A DNA stretch of 64,000 nt from contig NC_059419.1 in assembly GCF_905220565.1 (NCBI RefSeq), forward strand, positions 2,294,001 through 2,358,000. Reading direction: 5' to 3'. Below the pieces are notes generated by a model, which saw only the letters and a list, made by a program, of their open reading frames with translations, did no database searches and was not told the origin of the DNA. Positions within the stretch are counted from its first letter, which is position 1, and each line of letters opens with the position of its first letter. The translations under genes were made by a program, and so were the position numbers. The stretch comes from Melitaea cinxia. Taxonomy: Eukaryota; Arthropoda; Insecta; Lepidoptera; Nymphalidae. Of this stretch, positions 43,201 through 52,600 are shown in pieces.

Positions 43201-46200
43201 GAACATTCTGATAATAAATAGAGATATTATCATCCATTTCCGTAGAAAACACATTCACAGTTCAGTAATACTAAAGTATAAAGACGATCCAAATGCAACT
43301 CAAGAAACACAACAGAAAAGTCAAAGCAATTAGCAAACACAAAACAATCACAAGTCAAGATGTCCTCGCTACCTACAATATTAGTTATACAATAGGGTGA
43401 CAATTCAATTAGTAATAAATTTATTTTTACAAAATGAATATATATAAAATAAAAAAATAAAAAATAATAATGAAAGAATAAAAAATAATAATGAAATAAT
43501 AAAAAATAATCAGAGGAAGGTATAACGACATTCACGCAATTTTTTTCAAATCGCTGTTGCTTAATATATGTAATACTGGACTGGTATCTGTACGTCGGAC
43601 CATAATAGTACAATTCTTTATCCAAACATAGGAAAAAATTTTCTCTTTGGCCAACTTTTTAGCTTCCTGCAGAAGAGCTTTGTTAGAACGTGTCAGGTGT
43701 TCTTTAAAGTACACATTAGAGCTATTACCAGCAAAACCAATATCACTACATTGGAGTTTTATTCTTTTAGCTAAAGCCAAGAAGTCATCCTTCTTCCAAC
43801 GTGACAGGAACTTAATAACTATAGGTTTAATAAGCCGATTTTCGCTTTTACTATGAGCAACTCTGGTAACAAAATCAATATCTGTAGAAGGATTTAATTG
43901 ATAACCAGTACGATCTGAGATTGTTTTTAAAATCTCCATTAGGTTTTCATTCTTCCTCACAGGTATACCATAAACTTCAATATTTGATCTACGTGACCAT
44001 TGCTCTCGGCTATTATTTTCAGTTTCCAAAGTATCAATTTTCTTCTTTAAAGTATTCAGTTCAATAGACAGTGGGGATAAGGACTTTAATTCTTTTTCTA
44101 ATCCAATGACTTTATTATTAAACTCATAATACTTCGAATTGATAAAAGACACAGATTCCCTCAAACTTGTAATATCGTCCTTAATTGGTTGAAGAAGTGT
44201 TGACACCATATTGCTTATCGACGCTTCTAAATCTACTTTCCACTTTGCCATTTCACTGGCTATAAATTCCTTAATACTCTCAAATTGAGTGGATATATCA
44301 AAATCGCTCGTCACAATCTCAGGTGACTGATTCAACACAGTCGAACCGCCTCTTTTTGTGTTTATATTCTCACTGGGAGATCTCGCGGAGGTTGAGCCAC
44401 GTACAGGGGTATTATCTGAATTAAGGCGACGATCGCGTGCAGACACACATACAGGACATGCCCATTCCCTCATATACTCCGGTGACAATTGTTTGTTTCT
44501 ATCACAAGGAAATAAACATTTAATATGATATGTATCCTTACACTGTTTACAATTGATACGGCCAGTGGCGTCCCCTGCCGTTGATTTGCAACAAGCATAT
44601 TTCATTTTAAAAATTACAATAACTTCAAATAAACTTCAAACAAACCAAAGATTAAATTGAATATACAAAAATTGTCTCGGTGTTAGACTTGGATTGGAAC
44701 TCGGGTTATATCGATTGATTAATTCTTTTATTCTGTCATACAAGCCGCCGCGCCAGCGTTGTATTGTTAATGATCAGTGAAAACTTGTTCCTTATAATGT
44801 TCTATGTAATTGAAGTTTATAATTATGATTATGAGGGTATCTCCCAATATTCATCAAGAAATCAGCACAGTGACGATGTAAAAACAATGTAAAACACCAA
44901 CACCAAACGATGATTAAGCACTTAACTGGTGAAAGTACACACACTCAACTATGTAGATTCATAAATAAGTAAATTATTTCGACCTCGAAAAAACAAAGAG
45001 GTTGATAAAATGAAAATAAAGGTAGATAAAGGTAGATAAGTCGATATAACAATTTTAGTATTCAAAGTTCCCCTGAATAAGGATTTTGTACAACAATCTT
45101 TAAAATTAGTTAAACTGAAGTCTGAAAACGATTATTGATGGATAAAAAGGAGCAGAATTGATAAGGTTTCGCTTCTAAATAAGAAGACAATTTCGAACAC
45201 AATTTGATATTTCATTTTCATAATAGTTTGCAAGACTTATACAGTAGATGCTGTGTGCTCATGTTAAAAATTCATACAGAATATCCGATACACCCTTGTT
45301 GATATTTTTTTACGTACAACAGTGACATTATTTCCAGCAATAGAATTTCGAGACTTGGAAAATTTGGTGTTAGTGATGTGGAGCGGTGATCTGGATGATG
45401 ATAGACTTTTGGTGCATTTCTGCAAGGATGATGTCTGGATGCAGCCATTGAGGTGTAGGGGAGCTTTTACGATGAACAAGTACTGGACAAAGATTTATAC
45501 CAGTGATCCTGAGAGAGGGTATCAGGTACCACAAATTATGTTAATTAAAACGCTTTTTATTCATTAGAAAGAAAATTAAAAAATTTCAGTTATCAACGAT
45601 ACTAAGCAAGTGAACTCTTCAGACGACAAACTCATGCAATCATCGTTGGAAACCAGACTTACAATAAAAGCAGACGGTAATTCTTATAATACTAAAATAA
45701 ATATACATTTTCTATAGATCTCGGTATACGAATTAAATAAAGAAGAAAAAGTTTGGGATAAAGTCGAAGAACTACATCACAAAGACACAGACACTGCAGA
45801 GGCGATGCTACAATTGAAAAGAGGAAAGAAGGATCGGATGTTACTTGGTACAAATATTTATTATAAATATGCTTTTTTAGAATAAACAAAGCTTAGTTGC
45901 TATTTTTGTTCCTACAAAAATACATACTAGTCGCTTCTAGTTATTCCCAATCAAGACACCTCTCTACCATGACTTGATCAAACAACCTTACGACCCGCTT
46001 TATTATAAACGCTACCTGGCATATTCCTAGGAGCTCTAACTATTTTATTCACCACAGGAACACAACATTACTAGCAGTATTCGTAGTAATTTATTAATAA
46101 ATGTTATTTCTTTGTCATTTTAACTTTTAACTTTTAAGGAAAAATAATAAGCAAAATAAGTTCATACAAAATCGATTTAAATCATATACATGGGTGTCAG

Positions 46201-49200
46201 TGAAGACTCAACAAAAACTTAAAGTGATTATTAAAAAGAAATTATAAGGTAAAGCGTCTTATTCGGAGTAGAATTACATAGTTGATAAAGATATGTAGAC
46301 TTAGTGACGCCTGTATTACATACAAGATAATATTACTATTTTTTTACAAAAACACAGTTTATATATTATTTTCAAAAGAATAACTGCGGAGTTTCTTGCG
46401 GATACTTCTCTGAATAATCTAGCAGCTTCGCTTTTAAAAATAATACTTTAAAATTTTAAATTGTAGCGTGCTTTTGAAGCCGATTTTAATAAAGCTGTTT
46501 TCGATTTTGATTTTTGACTAAAAGTAAGTTATTTTATTTCAGCTACAACAACTTACAGTTTTGTAGTTTGGGATTTTTATAATATCATACCAAGAGGTAA
46601 TCATGATAATGGTGATAAAGATGAAGAAAATGATGACAAGAATGAAGATGAAGTCGTAAGTAAAAGCATATTTTATTTTCTGCGAGTTATGTTCAGTTAA
46701 GTATCAGATAATACAAAAGACAGTAAACATTTTAAAATAATTGTGATAAAATTTTTATTTAAGAAAGAGAAACAAGACAAACAAGAAAAGGATCTGAGAT
46801 TAGAGGGCATAGTTCTAAAACTTCCTCACACTATTAGAAATATTTCAACGAAAATGACTCAATCTAACTCTTTCATGATCAGCAATAATAATACTTATGC
46901 TGTAGCTGGAGTGAGGTATGTCTTTGTTTTTTTTTTATGTATACGTCGGCACCTGCGCTATCGTAGGCAATTAGCAAGAAATTTATAAGCAACAGATGCA
47001 CACCGATTACACCACTTAGCACATCGTTCGATACTCACCTACCCTCACTCATTCCATTGTTTGAGTCATTCTGACATGTATAAAACGTCTGGAGCAACTG
47101 TGGCTAAGGGAGTCTTGGCTCTGGCTTGGCACGGAGCACATGCTGTATCCTGCTAGTTGCTTACCCTAGACTCTTTCGATAGTTAATTTGTGCAAACTAA
47201 TTAACTTTTACATATTATGTTACAATGTATAGTTGTTAACTAATAACTATCTCGGGTTACCTTAGATGTGACCTCCTTACTACATACAAATAAGTTTATA
47301 TTATTTTTATGGATTGTATGTTTATATGTATTACGCTTCAGCCGGTAATATCCCACTAGAGGGCATAGGGCTCTTTCCCCATGTAGGAGAAGGATCAGAG
47401 CTTAATCCACCACGCTGCTCCAATGCGGGTTGGCGGATATATTCCCTACTATGAGTAACGATCATCAGGTGTACATGATAACAACCGGGACCGACGGCTT
47501 AACGTGCTCTCCGAGGCACGGTGGGGAGACCCACAAGGACTGCACAAACACTCAGACCACGGCAAACACCAACATACAATACAAATGTTAGTTAGTTACA
47601 AGTCGACCTTACAGAAGACCACAGCAAAATAATACTGCTTTCAAGCAGTGCTGTGTTCCTGTTGGTGTGTAAAGTGATCAGAGCTCCTGGGGGGAATTGG
47701 GGGTAGTGTCGACAACGTGCCTGTGATGCTTTTGACGTTGCGGCATCCATAAAGTAAGGTAATCGCTTACCATCAGGTGAGCCATACGCTTTTTTGCCAA
47801 CCTAGTTGTGTAAAAAAACTATATTTTTTTTGTAAATTGTCAAACTTCTTTGTCACGTTCCAAATTTATAATTCCCAGGAAAAATCTATACGTCTGGAGC
47901 CTAGAGACAACAAAGCTGATAAAAGTCTTAGACGCCCACTTCGGTAGAATTGTTCAGCTGGAACCTCTGACTGTAGGTGCTTGGAACAACGTGATCACCT
48001 CCTCTATAGACAGAACTGTGAAGATATGGAACATTGATAACATATTTGAGCAAGTCCACAAAATTGATAGGCAGGAACTACCTATCGAATCAATTAGGTT
48101 TGTTGTTAAATATAAGTTTTAGGTTTGAAAATTATTTTCACTACTCTGCTTTATATGTTTAGGTGACAATTTTGTTTTTTTTTTACATAGAATTGAATTT
48201 TGACATTACACGATTACATGTTTTATGTAAAAACAAGAATGATTGCTAACGTAACTTTTGAAAAAAGTCTTAAGATATATTTTTAAATAAAACTAATATT
48301 TACCAATAAAAAGGTTCCTTCATACAATTCCTTCTGAGACATTTTTCACTGAATTAAATTAGCTGATCCTTTTTTTAACTGTGTTCGTGTAAACGATTAT
48401 TACTTTGTTTATATTTATCGCAGCGTTACAATTTACACTCAACTATTACAATTGTCAAAAACCATTATTAGATAAGGTAAGTTTCATCAAAATCAATAAG
48501 TTTTAGAAACAGACGAAAAATAAGGTACTAGTATCGGACCAAAACGCTTTTCACACTAGTCCATATTTTAAATATAAAATGTAGAGGGGTTTTCAAGAAG
48601 AACTTTGTTTTATAAATCATGCACTACTATAATCAAGCTCTTTTTTATTTACTAAACAAAGTTTTGAAAACTTCTTACGCACGCTTGACTCGTGGAGTAA
48701 GCTGGCGAATGCGTGACGAGAATGTGATAAGTGTGATCGGGCGAGGCGAACAGAACTTGAGAAGGAGATATATGTTAAATTGAACTAATTATTGTGTTAT
48801 TTGTGCTGTGTGGCTACGGCACTGTGCTGTGTGGCTACGGCACTAAAGAATTTAGCCACCCTCTCTCTTCTCGTGGGTGTCGTAAGAGGCGACTAAGGGA
48901 TAACAAGGTTCCACCAACCATCTTGGAACTTAAGAAGCCGATCGATGGCGGGATAACCATCCAACTGCTGGCTTTGAAATACACAGGCCGAAGACGGGCA
49001 GCAGCGTCTTCGGTGCGACAAAGCCAGTACTGCGGTCACCAACCCGCCTGCCCAGCGTGGTGACTATGGGCAAAACACACGAGTTCACGTTATTTTTGAC
49101 GTAAACTTGTGGAGGCCTATGTCCAGCAGTGGACTGTATAGGCTGTAATGATAATGGTGAACTAATTAAGTTTTACTTTCGTCGTGTGGTCTAAAGAACA

Positions 49201-49592
49201 CTCATTTTTTTTGTAAAATTTGGCTATTTATTTATTAATTTAACATTAACACCAACAAGACATACACTAACAAGAAGAGAATAATAATGAATTTTTACAA
49301 AAATATTAAGTATAAGTGCTGCCTTAATTATAGGTGTTACATACAATTCGCAAAAAGAAAACAGAGGCACAATATCCAAAGTTATATATAACAAATTCAT
49401 ATTAAATTAAATCACCGAAAAAAAAAATTCTACGGCTCGACCGATTTTAATAAAATTTTGTGGGCATATCGGGTAGGACTGAGAATCGGCCAACATCTAT
49501 TTTTCATACCCCTAAGTTATAAGGGATTAAGGGGTTAAACATTAAGCGGGTTAATAACATATATGGCAAAGAAACGTTTGCGGGGTCAGGTA

Positions 49593-49664
<72 letters not shown>

Positions 49665-52600
49665 CCATGTATCAGCCTGGCCCGCGACGTCCCGCTGGCA
49701 GCGACAGTGACGCGCAGTTGCTGGGGGCTGTGGGACACGCGCGCGGGCCGCCTGCTCGCGCAGCTCGCGGACGCGCCCCTCGGCGCCATAGTGACGCACG
49801 CGCGCATCACGCCGGCGGGCGCTCACGTCGTCACCGCTGAGTCTGGCTGCTTAATTATATGGGACACGGCTGACAGACAGGTCTCTTTTATTCTTTATTG
49901 TTAATTCTAAGTATCGTTTAAAGTTATTAAGAATTACACATATGTACGACTTTTATTTTTGTGTTACCCGCACATTAGGAATTCTAAATATTTTTGAATA
50001 TCATATCAAAAATTGACTAGAGCGCCGACACGGTCAGTCAGACGCGGGTTCAAACCCCGCTGAAGCGGTCAATTTTTGATATGATATTCAAAAATGTTAA
50101 GAATTACACATGTTTATATATATATAAGTATTATGTTGTATATGTATGTCTGTTGTATTGTTATTTATTTATAATAATTTTTACTCGCTACTTGAAACTG
50201 TCCTAGGACTCCAAGGTGACACTATTCGTCGTACATTATCCTAACATTGTATATGTATATCATTTCGATGGCTATCAAAATAGTTTTAAAATTCTATGTT
50301 CACGCCTCCAAGTTTATTTATAAGATAATTAATAATTGAGTTTACCACTAAAAATATACAATTTATAACTAGTTAATGTATAGAGGTAGGGCACAGCAGG
50401 AATTTCCTGCTCAAAATATGAAGCAGCCCGACTGGGGTAGTACTTCGAACTTACAGAAGATCACAGCTAAATAATACTGTTTTCAAGCAGTAGTCCTGTT
50501 GGTAAGGTGACCAGAGCTCCTGGGTGGGTGGAGATTGAGTCGTCAACGCGCTTGCGATGGTTCTGGTGTTGCAGACTCTATAGGCTGCGGTAATCTCTTA
50601 CCTAATGATATAAAAAAAGTTAACAATTGAGTTACAAACTAAAAAAAAAAAAATAAGAATTTTTCATACTTCATATTCAATAGGCTTCTAAATTAATAGT
50701 TTCCTGATACTGAGTTGTCAAATGGTCCTCACATATAAAGTTCACGTTCAATATAATACATATTTATAGAATCGATTCTTTTTACTATAATAGTATTCAA
50801 AAGAGACTTCAAAGGATATTTAATTTATAGTTTGATTTTTACTCTATTGTATAGTGTGTATTTTGTAGCATATTAAATATTTAACAATGTTATAAAATAT
50901 AGAGATACTTTTCATTTTGTGAGAATAAAGCACAGCTTCCTTGGAGTCGTGCAATAGGAATTTAGAGAGCTCTTAAATTTGAGACAAAAATATTTTTTTT
51001 TCAAGGTTGTATTTAAAGAAGAACAAAAAGGTATAAAGCAGTTATTATTTCTAGAAGATGGTACCAAACTAATAACAATATCCATGGTCGTAGCTACAGA
51101 CAATGTTGACAATGTAGCTGTAGCTCATATTGTTGCAAGAACTATACCAGGCAAGTAGAAATAAATAAATAGATGAACGCTAAGACTGTACAATGAAGTA
51201 TCAAATATAAAAAAAACACTACATATATTGACCTCAGTAGGTATAAAATCCTATGTCAGAAGTCCGGAAAAATATACACACACGTTTAATCATAATATAC
51301 AAGCGACCGTATGATTTATACCAATATATAATTGTCATGTGGAGGAATAGTAATCAAGACCACTAGTGCAACACGCAGTTGCTCGACTACTGAGTCTTTT
51401 TCAAAATCTATAGATAAACGCTTAGAAAGCTAACTTGCTAAGAGTAATTTAAAAAACATTTCTTTGATTTGATATTATTCTAGTAGGCTTGCAGTAAAGA
51501 GAATTATCTTGTTGTAGACGGTGAAAAAATCTACACAGTAGATTATGAAGTCCGGGGGACGGGATACAGAGCAGCCGTGGTTTCTGCTGATGAACATCAT
51601 ATAGTTGCTCCGGGGATGGACAAATCTTCACGAGAATGCTTACACATTTTCCATGCAAGAACTGGTGCAAGGTTACACAGGTAAACTAAGAAGGTAGACT
51701 GATAATAATTTATGGAAAGTAAGATACGATAAAAAGGATAAATTATCTCTGTCACATAGTAAATATTCAAATTTTAAAAATATATTAGAAGCTAGTTAAA
51801 TAATAAGTTAAAGCCCAATCTTGATCACTAGTCACACCTTAGAAAAGAGTATGCCTCATATATCATTTTAACATTGTTTACTTATAACATTCTTTAGTTG
51901 TTTATTTTTTGTTAAATATTTGCAGCAAAAATGAATGTTTAATAAGCTAAATATTTACGATTTGTTATAAATTTACTCGTAATTTCAGGATTCCCGTAAA
52001 AAACAGTGGTATAAAAGATATGCAGTCAATTGTAGCGTTACCACATAAACCCCACTGGGTAGCAGTCGTCGGAAACGACAAGGCGGGAATATTGGATATA
52101 AAGACCAAGCGACACGTTAGGTAAGTGCTGTGATAAAGTTGATCACTCCAAAGACTATTCTTTCCAGTTTGACAAGTAACATGCGCTATATTTTTATAAT
52201 TGACGCATTTCTTCTCGACTTGCAACGTATTGGCACAATGGTCACAGGACTGGCTTATGCGTTAGCAGTCGCGGGTTCCATCACCACACATGGCAAAACG
52301 TTTGTATTGGCCATACAGATGTTTGCCTTGGTCTGGGTATTAGTGCTTTATTGTGTTTCGGACCCTCAATACAGGAGTAAATCCTACTGAAGGTCATTGG
52401 GTGTAAGGCGATTATTTATTTATTGGCTTACTTGCAAATCTCCGACTGATTTCAGGTTTGTACCACGCTGGAATGGAGCCTGCACGCGTGATGGAAAACT
52501 TGGCTTGTGTGCTCCATCTCGTGGTGGACTAGATCTGATCGAATTGAAACGTGGCACTGCAGTACAACAGCTAATCTCCAGAGCAGCGGAGGGCGTCTTC

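Larger units (their letters stand above)
40048..44780 (-). mobile_element. Second LINE, CR1/Jockey-like, with TAAA-repeat tail
   Basis: A minus-strand element in NWD intron 21 with ORF1 (PHD finger) and ORF2 (endonuclease and reverse transcriptase, no RNase H). The 3' UTR ends in a short TAAA array at 40048-40075. The 5' boundary is uncertain, somewhere past 44605, and I found no convincing target duplication. A PHD-type ORF1 and a microsatellite tail are known in CR1-related LINEs. Both ORFs are open, so the copy is young. Confidence 0.88.

Noticed and set aside
43647..43856. 69-codon plus-strand frame
   Set aside because: It is antisense to the PHD-type ORF1 of the LINE and has no splice or start support.
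49551..49904. Frames rich in Tyr-Ile repeats
   Set aside because: They are the TA microsatellite in translation; only 49676-49880 on the plus strand is real exon.
50000..50065. Possible tRNA gene
   Set aside because: Only the T-arm-like hairpin is convincing. No complete cloverleaf, and the piece lies in a fold-back repeat.
51150..51158. GC splice donor CCAG|gcaagt at the end of exon 28
   Set aside because: It matches the GC-donor consensus, but it leaves phase 1, and exon 29 then stops after seven codons. The GT donor four bases later keeps the frame.
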